Shown piece after piece: positions 32,025-44,664 of a stretch of DNA of 64,000 nucleotides. The stretch comes from Hordeum vulgare subsp. vulgare (Eukaryota; Streptophyta; Magnoliopsida; Poales; Poaceae), in the NCBI RefSeq assembly GCF_904849725.1, contig NC_058519.1, positions 578,950,676 to 579,014,675 on the forward strand. The letters run 5' to 3'. Every line of letters starts with the position of its first letter. Position 1 is the first letter of the stretch. The translations under genes and the position numbers were made by a program. The notes under the pieces were generated by a model. It searched no databases. It saw only the letters and a list, made by a program, of their open reading frames with translations, and had not been told where the DNA came from.

Positions 32025-32992
32025 ACCGGACCATTCCGGAACTCCTCGTGACGTCCGGGATCTCATCCGAGACTCCGAACAAAACTTTGGTCACAAGCAC
32101 CTATAACTCAACTATATCGAAACGTCACAGAACCTTAAGTGTGCAGACCCTGCGGGTTCAAGAACTATGCAAACATGACCTGAGACACACTCCGATCTAT
32201 ATCCAATAGAGGGACCTGGATGTCCATATTGGATCCTACATATTCTACGAGGATCTTATCGCTTGAACCTTTATGTCAAGGGTTCATATAATCCTGTATA
32301 CCATTCCCTTTGTCCTTCGGTATGTTACTTGCCTGAGATTCGATTGTCGGTATCTCCATACCTATTTCAATCTTGTTACCGGCAAGTCTCTTTACTTGTT
32401 CCGTAATACAAGATCCCGTGACTAACTCTTTAGTCACATTGCTTGCAAGGCTTATATGTGATGTTGCATTACCGAGTGGGCCCCGAGATACCTCTCCGTC
32501 ACGGAGTGACAAATCCCAGTCTTGATCCATGCTAAATCAACGGACACCTTCGGCGATGCATTTAGAGTACCTTTATAGTCACCCAGTAACGTTGCGATGT
32601 TTGATACACACAAGGCATTCCTCAAGTGTCAGTGAGTTACATGATCTCTTGGTCATAGGAATTAATACTTGACATGCAAAAAACAATAGCAACAAAATGA
32701 CACAATCATATGCTACATTCATAGTTTGGGGCTAGTGCATCACATCATTCTCCTAATGATGTGATCCCATCATCAAGTGACAACACTTGTCTATGGCTAG
32801 GAAACCTTAACCATCCTTGATCAACATTCTAGTCTACTAGAGACTTACTAGGGACACAGTTTTGTCTATATATCCACACATGCATTTATGTTTCCATTCA
32901 ATACAATTATAGCATGGGTGATAAACGATTATCTTGAAACAGGAAATATAATAATAACTATTTTTTATTGCCTCTAGGTCATACTTCCAACA
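32025..32992 (+). mobile_element. Angela/BARE-type copia LTR, right part
   Basis: Continues the LTR of 1-493 and ends TTCCAACA at 32992. Compared with the solo LTR at 41569-43117 it has about 230 more bases (around 32552-32795), so the solo copy carries an internal deletion. What follows is not a primer-binding site but copia F sequence. This therefore looks like either a solo LTR or the 3' LTR of an element whose rest is left of the window. Confidence 0.85.
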
Positions 32993-34488
32993 TACCACTC
33001 CCCCCGAATCATAGCATGTAGATATTGGGAGTAGGTATGGTGAGACAAGTTCAATCCAATAAAACAATTTATGTAAGTTTTATATCTCTCCCCCTTAATG
33101 GTATTTCTCCCCGTGAGTAATATCTCCCCCTTTGAATGAAGCTCATTGTAAGCTTTGATATCCCCCCTTTGACCTTAATTTCCAAAAAGGTCAGAGGGTA
33201 AGGTCTCATTGAGAGTAAGGGATCTTGGATTCTTCTCTCTTTGACAAGGGTTCCTTGAATTTTTCTTTTCTACCCCTTAAGTATAGATAAGAGTTCCTTG
33301 AATTATCTCCCCCTTTGTTAGGGATCATAGAAATTTCTCCCTCTTGTATTGTTGGATCATTGAAGTTTTCTCCTCCTTAGAAGATTGTGGGAAACAAGAT
33401 TATGTCCCCCTTTGGTATGTATGGAAATGATCAATAAGAGCTCAAGAGGTAACAAGGCTTGGGATCATTGAAAAACTTCTCTCCCTTTGTGTCAAAAAAT
33501 CCAGAAATTCCCAATGTCCATAGGTAGTGACAAAATTTGGAGTCATTGAGGCAATATGGTTCGGTAGAACCAAGAATTATAGTAGGTGTGTGGGAGAAAT
33601 CAGTTAGACCGAGTTTGTGAGATCGGTGAGACCGAGTTGCAATGAAAATCAACTTCTCAACTCAACTATAGAGAAAATATCCACAAACATTGAAAAAGGA
33701 AATATCCAAAGATTAAAAAAAGTTTTTTTGTTTTTTGTTTTTTTGAAATGTATACATAAATATAGATGAGAGTTTAATGGTTCCAAGAAAGCATGCAACA
33801 ATGTTATGAACTATACAAGAATCTCCATCTAGATGTTGGGCGGTGACTAGGTCACCTATATTAGAGTATATTGACTTGAGGAGTCAAGCAAGAATTCTTG
33901 ATCATAGGTCACACTCATTGTTAAGCGCAAAATAGGGTTACTGTTTTTTTATTAAGCATTTTAATGTCTTCATATCACTTGAGTTGCTTTACCTCATGAC
34001 TTGGTGCAAAGCTTTATTAAGGATATGAGTACATACCTTCGAGTGATGTTGATCACGCGACATGTAGGCGAAGTTGTTGTGGATGCTGAATGTTGATGAA
34101 GATCATCTCGAATTTGGAGCAATCCTTGTTGTTTTGGTTCACTTTTCACCTATAGTGGTTAGTAATGCAAGGAAGAACATAATATATATTCAATTGATAT
34201 GAGTGATTGTATCCATCAAATTGTTGTCAAGGATATGATTTTGTTGTCTTCTTCCTTCATCTCCGAAGAAAGGGTTATTGATACTTGGCTATGTCAAGAA
34301 TTCTTTTGATGTGAGTTGATGACAATCTTGTGAAGTAGTTCTTCCAAGTACCTACAAAAAGGTTAGATGCAATACAAGGGAGCATAGTTTTCCAAGATAT
34401 AAGATAGTGTGATATCAATAGAATCATGGAATATTCAAGTATGCTCATGCCCTTGCATGCACTCGGGTGAGTCTAATTCAGGTTTGAA
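32993..34488 (-). other. 3' internal non-coding region of F
   Basis: AT-rich with repeated CTCCCCC(T) tracts on the plus strand, a T-rich stretch at 33720-33750 and one TCGGTGAGACCGAG motif like those in F's LTR. I see no coding frame of note. Confidence 0.6.
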
Positions 34489-34899
34489 GCATCAATGATA
34501 ATATTATCGATACTCCAATGTTAGCTTGGAATGATAATATCAGTGAGGAAAGGTCAGACTCATCAGATGATTTTGGTCAATTGGTATCATTCCCTATCTC
34601 GGTTTCCTTGTCTATCACTTTGTCTGGATCAACGGGATCTCATGTGGCTGCTGCAATTTTTGTCGATAATGCTACAGTGCAGAATCTGTTATTATGAATC
34701 TGCAGAATCCAACTATTGTAGTGGACCTTTTGGAATTAAAAACCATCCAATGCCCCTTCATATGATTGTATGGAACCCACAATATGAAGAAGATGCTTAT
34801 CACTTGATCCCAGTGGCTCCTGCTAGATAAGTGGCCCTAAAAGTTATGGTTTGAGGACACCTTTCATCATCGGATCAATTTGAGCTAATTCCTTCGTCA

Positions 34900-35345
34900 G
34901 TGGTTATCACAGAACTTGATGATGACAATGAGTCTCAAGCTACAGATAACACTGAAGGTTTTGAGCTTACACCTTATGCTATGTATGTGGATTCTCATGT
35001 CTCCCCATGGCGCAAAAGAGGCATAAGTCCTAAGTCTATTACTCCTCTCTGCACTACTGAAGTTCGTTGCCATCCTCGTACTAATAAACATATGGGGTTC
35101 AAAGTGGATCTGCCATCTGATGCTCGTGGTCGTAAATCATTGATCAAACCAAGGCCTTCCATTGTGATCTCTAACCTTGCTCCATCAACTATCGATGAAA
35201 ATGCTAGTTCAAGCTCTACTCCACCGCCATCTCCTATGATCATCAAACACATTCAGTAGGTTGGCACCAGGCTCTGTGGTATTCCTCCTAAGGAGCTTAC
35301 TGATGAAGGCCTGCTAGCCAAGGGGATGGATGATGACAAGCAGTA
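34900..35345 (+). pseudogene. LINE ORF1, C-terminal fragment
   Basis: A frame with a Ser/Pro/Asp-rich tail and a stop near 35257, resuming to the TAA at 35343. No RNA-binding zinc knuckle is seen in the remaining part. Assigned by its position before the endonuclease. Confidence 0.5.
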
Positions 35346-35479
35346 AGTTCATGTCCATTTCGTGGACAAATAATTCTTAGTTAGGCGCGATCTATTTGCT
35401 TTCTATCATTGGACAAGTATTATTTTATTCTGCTTCTGCGCCTGGACCTATTATCATTCTTTCAATATCTTGATGAACT

Positions 35480-36351
35480 GCCAACTTCGATCATGGAATT
35501 TTCTTTGTTGGAACATCTGTGGTATCAGCTCTGATGAAAAGCACGATGCATTACGCTCCACGATCAATAGTTCGGGCTGCTAAATCATATGCATACAAGA
35601 AACTAAGCGAGAGCACTCTGATCATTCATATATTCGTAAATTTTTCCGGCGTAGGTTTGATAAGTTCCATTTTGTCCCCTCGGTCGGTATCTCAGGTGGT
35701 ATGATTGTAATTTGGAACAACATTGTTTTCTCTGCGACAATGATTGAACATCAGCAGTGGGCTCAAATCTTAAACTTCAAATCCACGATCTCATCTGACG
35801 TTTGGACGGTAGTCAATATTTACGGGCCGAGTGCGGGGAATGAAAGGGAGAATTTTGTCAACTGGCTTTATGATCTTCATATTGGAGATGAGGAGAATTG
35901 GCTTCTAGTGGGGGACTTTAACTTCATCCGATCGCCTGAAAACCGTGATCGCGTGGGAGGTAATCCTAATGACATGATCACTTTTAACGATATTATTTGC
36001 GCATAGCTACTCGTGGATTTACCATTACAGGGCGCGTCTTTCATTTGGAGTAATATGCAATCCATTCCGCTATTAGAAAAAATCAACTGGTTTTTTACAT
36101 CCAATCACTGGACATCTATATATCCTAATACAACCATCAAAGCTCTCCCAAGACCTGTTTCAGATCACACGCCATGTCTGATTTTGGTTCAATATAGTAT
36201 TCCGCGATCAAAGATCTTTCGTTTTGAAAATCACTGGCCCCTGCACCCTGGTTTTAAAGACACTTTAAAGCAGCCTGGGAGATGCCCATTCACTCTTCTA
36301 ATGCTGCTCTTGTCGTCTCGGCTAAATTTAGAAATCTTAGACGAGTTCTAA
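35480..36351 (+). pseudogene. LINE ORF2 endonuclease
   Basis: An APE-like endonuclease. The start has the LxWNxxGI shape (near 35495-35525). The middle shows VVNIYGPS and WLLVGDFNFIRSPENR (about 35815-35950), and the end shows SDHTPCLI (about 36160-36180), which holds the catalytic Asp-His pair. A stop is at 36004. It nicks target DNA for target-primed reverse transcription. Confidence 0.85.
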
Positions 36352-36479
36352 AAAGATGGAGTAAAGGATTATCTAAGCTTTCGTTGCTTCTAAATAACTG
36401 TCACTTGGATCTTGCTCACTTGGATGGCCTTGAAGAGAAAAGATCTTTATTCATATAAGAATGGAACTTCCGAATTTTT

Positions 36480-38499
36480 TTGAAAACCCACATCATTCGT
36501 CTAGAATCTTACAGACAGCAATTATGGCGTAAACATTGCACAATCAGATACATACAGGGTGGAGATGAAAACACAAAACTATTCCATCCTTTGGCGAGTG
36601 AAAGACACAGACCTAACGTTGTTGCATCCTTGTCTCTCCCTGATTGTTCTCTTGTTGAGGATCATGAGGCTAAAGTAGAAGTTATATACCAGGCATTCAA
36701 AGCGAGACTGGGTGTATCTGTTGATCATGAAATGAAGTTTAATCTTGACAATCTCATCGAACCTATAGGAAACCTTGAGGGTCTCTCACAACCTTTTTCG
36801 AGAAAAGAGATTCATGAGGTAGTAGCCAAAATGCCAATAGATCGAGCTCCAGGTCCAGATGGATTTAATGGTTGTTTTTTAAAAGCAATGTTGGGACTTG
36901 ATTGCACCGGATTTCTATAACTTATGCACCACCTTTTGGGAAGGATCCATCTCTCTGAATTGTTTGAATGCCTCTTTGATCAGTCTTATCCCAAAAAGAT
37001 GAACGCTACTTGGGTAAATGACTATCGGCCTATATCTCTGCCGAACTGCTACCTAAAGCTCATCACAAATATTATTGTTGATCGTCTTCAAAAGGTCATT
37101 CTATCTTTGCTACATTCAAATTAGTATGGATTTATAAAAAGGAAGAACGATCAATGACTGTCTAGCCTGGGCCTTTGAATACATTTTCCAATGTGAGCAA
37201 TCTGGAAATTAAGTTATCATTCTCAAATTAGACTTTGAAAAAGCCTTTGACCTAATTGAACATGACGTCATCCTTTCGATGTTGGAAAAGTTGGGATTTG
37301 ACTCTAAATGGATTCACTGGGTAAACTCTATTCATTCATCTGGTCAATCTTCGGTTCTCTTAAATAGAATTCCTGGGAAGAGTTTTCGTTGCAAACGTGG
37401 GGTACGCCAGGGGGATCCAATTTCACCTCTCTTATTTGCTATAGTTGATGATCTGCTGCAATATGTTATCAACAACGAGTACAATGAGGGAAGGCTGTAG
37501 CTCCCAATTGATCGCTCTCGAGCATACCCGATTATTCAATACGCGGATGATACAATCTTGATCATCCCAGCTTGCCATGTTCACCTTGCTAACCTCAAAA
37601 CAATATTGAATGACTTTGCTATATACACTAGGCTTCGGATAAATTTTCAAAAGTCAAATCTTATACCAATCAATATTTCTGATGAGAAAGCTTCACAGCT
37701 TGCAAGTATTTTTGGATGCTCGGTTGGATCCTTCCCATTTACCTATCTTGGACTACCTCTGGGTACCACAAAACCATCCATGAATGACCTTGTGCCATTA
37801 ATTGATAGAGTACAACGTCGCATCTCTAGTACATCAGCTCTTATGTGCCATGGTCGGAAAATAACCCTCATAAATTCAATGGTATCCTCAATGATCACAT
37901 TTGTGTCTTGCACCCTGGAACTGCCAGTTAAGTTCTTTGATATGTTTGACAAGATTAGAAGGAGATGTTTATGGCACAAAAACAATGAACATGGTGAGTC
38001 GTGTAACTCTTTGGTTGCTTGGAACAGAGTATGTTGCCCTAAAGATAAAGGAGGCCTTGGAGTAATTAACAGCAGAGTACATAATCAAGCTGTTCTTTTG
38101 AAATTCTTGGACAAGTTTTACAATCATGCAGACCTTCAATGGGTAAAATTTCTATGGGAATCATACTATGAAGGTGTTGTCCCTCATGCTATCCCTAAGT
38201 GTGGCTCTTTCTGGTGGAGATCTTTGATCAAATTAATGCCTATTTACACAGGACTAGCCAAATGTGGAGTTCAAAATGGTAAACATGTCTCCATGTGGCA
38301 TGATAATTGGAATGATCTTATACTGGCTGAAAACTATGGATGTCTATTCTCTTATGCAAACGATGAAGACATATCAGTTCACACATATTATGACACTGAG
38401 AATTTGATCTTGCTGTTCCATCTGCCACTTTCCCCTGAGGCACTCACAGAGTTGCAAACTATAAATAGTTTAAAACCCCACAAATGTGTTGCACTCTGA
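36480..38499 (+). pseudogene. LINE ORF2 reverse transcriptase
   Basis: RT motifs in order: APGPDGFNG (about 36847-36873), NDYRPISLPNC (about 37017), LDFEKAFD (about 37231), [15 protein letters not shown] (about 37399-37440) and the catalytic YADD (37540-37551). Frames change near 36920, 37130 and 37500. The L1-clade order is clear. Confidence 0.9.
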
Positions 38500-39070
38500 A
38501 CATGAAGACATGTGGTCATACCCATGGGGACCTGTCTATTCGGATAAAAAATATTATAAGCACTGCCATAGACACATTACCTATCCACAACCTTTCAAAT
38601 GGACATGGAAATCAAAACTACAAATGAAACTGAAGGTTTTCATGTGGTTCTTACTAGCTGACAGACTGAACACAAGGAACATGCTGAAAAGGAAACACTA
38701 TCACATTGATGACATAGAATCATGTGTTCTATGCACAACTCAAGAGGAATAGACCATTGACCACTTAATCTTTAGTTGTCAATTCAGTCAACATTGCTGG
38801 GTCAAGATTGGTATATCTTACAACTCCAATACCTCAAGAATTGAAGCTACAACTAGAGCAAAAGAAAATTATTCTGGCAGACTCTTCTTTGAAATCTTCA
38901 CTATTACTGCCTGGAATATTTGGAAAGAGAGGAAAAATTATATCTTCAATCAGATCAATCCTACACATAACTCTTGGCTTGAAAAGACTAAGGCTGATCT
39001 TAGTTGGCTTAGATCTAGAGTGTCTACTGATCTGAGTGATTATATCACTTCCCTTGTAAACAATCTGTAG
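38486..39070 (+). pseudogene. LINE ORF2 C-terminal zinc-binding region
   Basis: FKWTWKSKLQMKLKVFMWFL followed by a CVLC...HLIFSC pattern, typical of the RT zinc-binding (zf-RVT) domain of plant LINEs. A stop is at 38750 and a frame change near 38800. It ends at the TAG near 39068. Confidence 0.8.
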
Positions 39071-39478
39071 ACTATCTTTGTTTTGCTCTTTTCTTATTTT
39101 GAGGAGTTTCCTCCTCTTCATGTAAATATTATTTATTCTAATATAGCATAGTAGGAGCCTCTCCTACTATTTTCCAGTCAAAAAAGCATCAATGATGTTC
39201 AACTCACTTCTCAAATGACAAAATACTTTCTCATCAAGTCGTTTGTTAAAGATATCAGCCAATTATTTGTCGGTACGAACATGTTCGAGATTTATATCTC
39301 CTTTACCAACATGATCATGAATGAAATGATGTCGCACTTGAATATGTTTAGTTCAAGAATGTTGCACATGATTATAGGTAATTTTAATAGCACTTTCATT
39401 AGCACACAACAATGGAGCATGTCTCACATGGATGTCATAATCCTTGAGAGTTTTCGTCATCCATAGTAATTGCGCACA

Positions 39479-40850
39479 TCATGATGTGGCGAAAATGTAT
39501 TCCACTTCGGCGGTAGATAAAGATACCGAATTTTGTTTCTTGGATGACCAAGACACAAGGGATCTCCCAAGAAATTGACATGTACTTGAGGTGGATTTTT
39601 TATTAACCTTCTCTCCGGCATAGTCCGAGTCGGAATAACCATCAAGATTAAAATAAGAACCCTTGGGATACCATATGCACAAGTTTGGTGTATGTATCAA
39701 GTATCTCACAATTCTTTTCACAACCTTTAGATGATACTCTTCGGGTGTCACTTGATATCGAGGCACACATGCAAATAGTTAACTTGATATCGGGACGTGA
39801 GGCACATAGATATAACAATGAACCAATCATTGATCGATAAACCTTTTGATCAACTTGTTTGTCCTCATTAGTGAGGTAAACATGTTCCCTAATAGGCATG
39901 GAGGTTCTCATACCTTTGCACTTTTGCATGTTAAACTTCTTGATTAAGTCCTTGGTGTACTTGGTTTGAGAGATAAACATACCTTCTCTCGATTGTTTGA
40001 TTTACAAACCAAGGAAGATTTTTATCTCACACATCATAGACATCTCATACTTGTCGGACATCAACCTTCCAAATTTCTCTCTAAAATGTGGGTTAGTAGA
40101 ACCAAAGATAATATCATCCAGACATATTTGGAACCGAAATAGTTCACCATTAACTATTTTAGTGAATAAAGTTGCATCAATTTTACCAATCTCAAAACCG
40201 TTTTCAATGAGAAACATTGTTAGGCATTTGTACCAAGCTCTAGGGGCTTGTTTAAGACCATATAAAGCTTTATGAAGTTTGTAAACATGATTAGGTTTCT
40301 TAGGGTTCACAAAGCCGGAAGGTTGTTTGACATAAACTTCCTCCTCAATTTCACCGTTTATAAAAGCACTTTTGATATCTGTTTGGTAGAGAGTGATATC
40401 ATGGTGATTAGCATAAGCGAGAAGAATAAGAATGGCTTGAAGTCTAACAATGGGGGCATAGGTCTCACCATAGTCCATACCTTCGACTTTCATGTAACCT
40501 TGGGATACAACATGCGCCTTGTTGCGTATATCTTGACCATCTTCATCTTTCTTGTTCCGAAACACCCGTTTGTACCAATGATGTTGTGGTCATCCTTGGG
40601 ATTTTCCACAAGTGTCCAAATTTCGTTCCTCTCGAAGTTGTGTAGCTCTTCGTGCATGGCATTCATCCAATCGGGGTCTTGAAGGGCTTCTTCAATCTTC
40701 ATAGGCTCAATGCTAGAGATAAATGTGTAATGCTCACAAAAGTTAGCTAAACAAGATTTAGAGCAAGTGATTCTCCTGGTTTGTATGTCACCGAAGATGT
40801 GATTCAGCGGATTATCCTTGTCCACTCTTGCTCGAACTCGTGACAACTTC
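39479..40850 (-). pseudogene. pol: Element F reverse transcriptase and RNase H
   Basis: Copia RT on the minus strand: GMDYGETYAPIVRLQAI, YQTDIKSAFINGEIEEEVYV, ALYGLKQAPRAWY, then CLDDIIFGS where YVDD is usual (codons 40113-40124). The two Asp remain but the Tyr-Val pair is changed to Cys-Leu. RNase H follows in the frame 39766-39479, with GYSDSDYAG and SLSTAEVEYIFA. Stops and frameshifts lie near 40000 and 39770. Confidence 0.9.
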
Positions 40851-41197
40851 TTCTTGTTGGATGGTGGAGCTTACTCATCATCATCTTCATGTTCGTTGTC
40901 GTTGGCGGTGTCATCTCCTTGAGGTGGTGGTGAGGAAGGTTGAGGTGAATCCTCATGATGTACTTCTTCCTCTTCTTCATCATGTCGTGTACTGCTTGTG
41001 GATGCCTCCATGTCATTTTGTGGTTCGCCTTGACGCGAAGTGGGAGCTTCCGCTTGAGTTGATGAAGTACTTTCCTTCACCTCTATGGGACGAATCTTGC
41101 TGATAGGTAGATCTTGGATGGCTTCCAAAAGTTCCTTGTATGCTACATCGTTTGGCAATTGTTCGACTTGCAAACCGTTAGATTCATCAAACTTCAC

Positions 41198-41568
41198 ATC
41201 TACCGTCTCTTCAACTTTTTGAGTGAAGCTGTCGTAAACACGGTAAGTGTGAGAGTTTGATCCGTAACCAAGTAGGAAACCTTCATGAGACTTAGGAGCA
41301 AATTTAGAGTGATGACACTTATCAAGAATGTATCACTTAGAGCCGAATACTCAAAAGTATCCAACTTGGGGTTTGTTACCGATGAGTAGCTTGTATGTCG
41401 TTTTACCGAGAAGCTTGTGTAAGTAGAGTAGGTTTATGGCATGACAAGCTCTTTCCACGGCTTCTTCCCAAAAGTATCTTAGCGTCTTGTATTCATCAAG
41501 CATCGTTCTGGCCATCTCTATGAGAGTTTGGTTCTTCCTCTCAACAACTCCATTTTGTTGAGGAGTGT
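41198..41568 (-). pseudogene. pol: Element F integrase, C-terminal part (beyond solo LTR)
   Basis: Carries TPQQNGVVERKNQTL, which holds the last catalytic Glu, then EEAVERACHAINLL and the GNKPQV stretch. It is followed by the acidic Ser/Thr-rich linker to RT (about 40870-41190). The solo LTR splits the integrase at the TPQQNG motif. Confidence 0.85.
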
Positions 41569-43117
41569 TGTTGGGGAACGTTGCATGGGAAACAAAAAAT
41601 TTCCTACTTACACGAAGAACTATCATGGTGGTGATCATCTATGAGAGGGAGATCGGATCCACCTGCCCTTGTAGATCGCTAAGCGGGAAGCATTAATAAA
41701 CGTGGTCGATATAGTGGAACTTTCTCCATGATTCAAATCACTGCAGCCCCACGATCCGTCCTAATCTAGCACCGAAAGGATGGCACCTCCGCGTTCAGCA
41801 CACGTACAGCTCGATGACGATCTCCGCCTTCTTGATCCAGCAAGAGAGACGGGGAATTAGATGAGTTCTCCGGCAGCGTGACGGCGCGCCGGTGGTGGTG
41901 ATGATCTATTCATGTAGGGCTTTGCCAAAGCACCACAGAAATCCGATCTAGAGGAAGAACTACGAACTAGAGGGTAGGGTTCCACGTGGCTAAAGTTGTG
42001 TCTTAAAAACCCTAAAACCTCTAGTATATATAGGAGGAGGGAGGGGCTATCCTTGGGCACCAAGGAGAGCCTCCTTGGCTCGGCTAATGTGGAGGAGGGA
42101 GGAGTCCTCCTCCAATCCTACTTGGATTAGGACTCCTTCCTAAATTGCCCACCTCTTTTGGAGTTTCCACCTTTTTCCTCATGGGCTTTCCTTGGATGAC
42201 TTGTAAGCCCATTAAGCCTTATTGCACATCCAATAAACCCATGTGGACCCCTTGGGGCGTGGTGAGCCCACCTAGTGGGGCCCCGAAACCCATTCGTCAC
42301 TCCCGACACACTGCCGGTAATGCTCGAAATCCTTCCGGATTCCAAATATCAACTTCCTATATATCAATCTTCGTTTCCCGACCATTCCGGAAACTCTCGT
42401 GACGTCCAGGATCTCATCCGGGACTCTAAAGAAAACTTTGGTCACCAGCACCTATAACTGAACTATACATAAACGTCACTGAACCGTAAGTGTGCAGACC
42501 CTGCGGGTTCGAGAACTATGTAGACATGACCTGAGACACTCTCCGGTCAATATCCAATAGCGGGACCTGTACGTCCATATTGGATCCTACATATTATACG
42601 AAGATCTTATCGGTTGAACCTCTATGTCAAGGATTCAAACAATCCCGTACATCATTCCCTTTGTCCTTCGGTATGTTACTTGCCCGAGATTTGATCGTCG
42701 GTATCCCCATACCTATTTCAATCTTGTTACCGACAAGTCTCTTTACTCGTTCCGTAATACAACATCCCGTGACTAACTCTTTAGTCACATTGCTTGCAAG
42801 GCTTGTATGTGATGTTGTATTACCGAGTGGGCCCCGAGATACCTCTCCGTCACACGAAGAGACAAATCCCAGTCTTGATCCATGCTAACTCAACGGACAC
42901 CTTCGGAGATGCCCGTAGTGTTAGGAAACCTTAACCATCCTTGATCAACAGGCTAGTCAACTAGAGGCTCACTAGGGACACAGTTTTGTCTATATATCCA
43001 GACATGCATTTATGTTTCCATTCAATACAATTATTGCATGGATAATAAATGATTATTATGAAACAAGAAATATAATAATAACTATTTTATTATTGCTTCT
43101 AGGGCTTATTTCCATCA
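41569..43117 (+). mobile_element. Angela/BARE-type solo LTR
   Basis: 1549 bp from TGTTGGGGAACG to TTCCATCA, flanked by AGTGT on both sides (41564-41568 and 43118-43122), with no internal region. It comes from recombination between the LTRs of a former full element. TATATATA is at 42025-42032. It is inserted in F's integrase, in the opposite orientation to F. It lacks about 230 bases present in the other LTR of this family at 32552-32795. Confidence 0.95.
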
Positions 43118-43935
43118 AGTGTATGTTGTCGACAACTCATGTGAGATACCTTCTTTGCCAAGAAAAGTATCAACATTTGTGTTCTTGAACTCCGTTCTGT
43201 AGTTGCTCCGAACTTTCTTGATCTTCAACTCAAACCTGCGACTTATCATCAAGAAAGAATACCCACGCAAATCTGGAAAAATCATCAACAATGACTAAAC
43301 CATAAGAACTTCCATCGAGGGTCTTGTAAGCATTGGGACCAAAAAGATCGATGTGTAGTAGCTCGAGTGGCCTTCTTGTAGTCATGATGTTCTTCATGGG
43401 ATGAATTCCACCGACTTGCTTTCCTGCTTGACAAGCACTACAAGGTCTATTTTGTCAAAGATAACATTTTTAACACCAAGAATATGATCACATTTTATAA
43501 GCATGTCAAGCTTACGCATACCAACATGTCGTAGCCTTCTATGCCATAACTAACCTTTAAAGATTTTGCAATAAGACATGTACGGGGTTTGGATTTTTTT
43601 AGTGAAATCGACAATGTATAGATCACCTTTACGAAAAACAGTAAAGACCATGTTATGATTATCATCGTGAAACCCTTGGCAATCAACTTCCGTAAATAGC
43701 TCATTGAAAGCAAAGTCTGCTAGTCTAGATATGGAAAGAAGATTGTAGCCAAGAGATTCAACAAGTATGACATTTTGAATGGAACTATCATGAGATATGG
43801 CCAACTTACCGAGACCAAGTACCTTACCCTTGGAGCTGTCACCAATGGTCACATACCTTCAAGGTCCGTGGTTTGGTATGATCTCATGAAACATGTCTTT
43901 ATCTCCGGTCATGTCATCGGTGCATCTACTATCAA
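43118..43935 (-). pseudogene. pol: Element F protease and integrase N-terminal part
   Basis: The protease active site is at 43925-43933, reading Asp-Ser-Arg where Asp-Ser-Gly is expected. The pre-integrase region (43852-43550) includes VESLGYNLLSISRLADF. Integrase shows CSACQAGKQ and the first catalytic Asp in LLHIDLFGP (about 43340-43440). The second catalytic Asp is replaced: the usual SDNGTEF is SNYRTEF, with Asn codon 43202-43204. Dead copy. Confidence 0.82.
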
Positions 43936-43966
43936 GTGTCCACTCTTTTCCTCCCGCCATGTAGTC

Positions 43967-44611
43967 TCAAAAGTTCTCCGTAAGACTAAGGTTCCTCATG
44001 GTCTTCTCATACACGATGTCAAACTGCTCATCTTCATCGTAGCAGCTATGCTCCACATTGTCATCGTCAGACAGAATATTGTTGTCATAAGAATCAGAAA
44101 TTTCATCAGAATTCCGACTATGAGAATGTTCATGTTTATGCATGTGAATGGCTTCAACAATGATATTGTTATTGGTAATGACATCTACTTTGGCATGCAT
44201 GAGGTTACAAAGCTCAAATAGACATTTATCAAAATTAGGATCATTTGTTTTGTTAAAGGCACTGAATTTTTGCAAAATGATATCAAGATTTTTCAGTGAG
44301 TAGTTGGGATATCTTTCCTCCAAATCTTTCCACAAAGTATAAGCACACTCAAATCTCTTCATTTGATTAAGCACGTTTCTTGGCAGTCCTGTAATGATAA
44401 GATTAACAATTTTAACATTGCCAAGCATATTAACATCATCATCATAAGAAAGATGTAAGGGATCAATGGGAGGCACATAGGAATATACAACATACTTGCT
44501 TAAATGGAATTTATTGAATACATCAAGCATTTCATCTTTCCATTGTCTATAATGCTCCCCATCGAGAATAGGCACTCTACAACTAAGACTCCCCAAACTA
44601 TGCACATCCAT
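43967..44611 (-). pseudogene. gag: Element F gag
   Basis: A 214-codon open frame from the ATG at 44611, with copia gag features: LDGEHYRQWKDEMLDVF near the start, and the WKDLEERYPNYSLKNLDIIL stretch. It ends in an acidic Asp/Ser/Asn-rich tail without a zinc knuckle; a frameshift separates it from protease. It encodes the capsid-like protein. Confidence 0.8.
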
Positions 44612-44652
44612 CTTCCTCCAATGGTGATTAAAACAAGGCTACGGATACCAAG

Positions 44653-44664
44653 GCTCTAATACCA
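44653..44664 (-). promoter_or_regulatory. Primer-binding site of F (initiator tRNA-Met type)
   Basis: Minus-strand TGGTATTAGAGC, one base different from the usual TGGTATCAGAGC of copia elements, two bases after the 5' LTR. It proves the minus orientation of F. Confidence 0.85.

Larger units (their letters stand above)
34501..39183 (+). mobile_element. L1-type LINE, 5'-truncated
   Basis: A non-LTR retrotransposon flanked by the 12-bp duplication AGCATCAATGAT (34489-34500 and 39184-39195), ending in a short A-run. Order: end of ORF1, endonuclease, RT, then a reverse-transcriptase zinc-binding domain. At 4683 bp it lacks the ORF1 N-terminus. It is inserted in F between F's RNase H and 3' end; removing it restores continuous copia sequence. 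Many frameshifts are present. Confidence 0.92.

Noticed and set aside
32993..33400. Second Angela internal region following the LTR at 32992
   Set aside because: No primer-binding site follows and the sequence reads as F's CT-rich 3' region.
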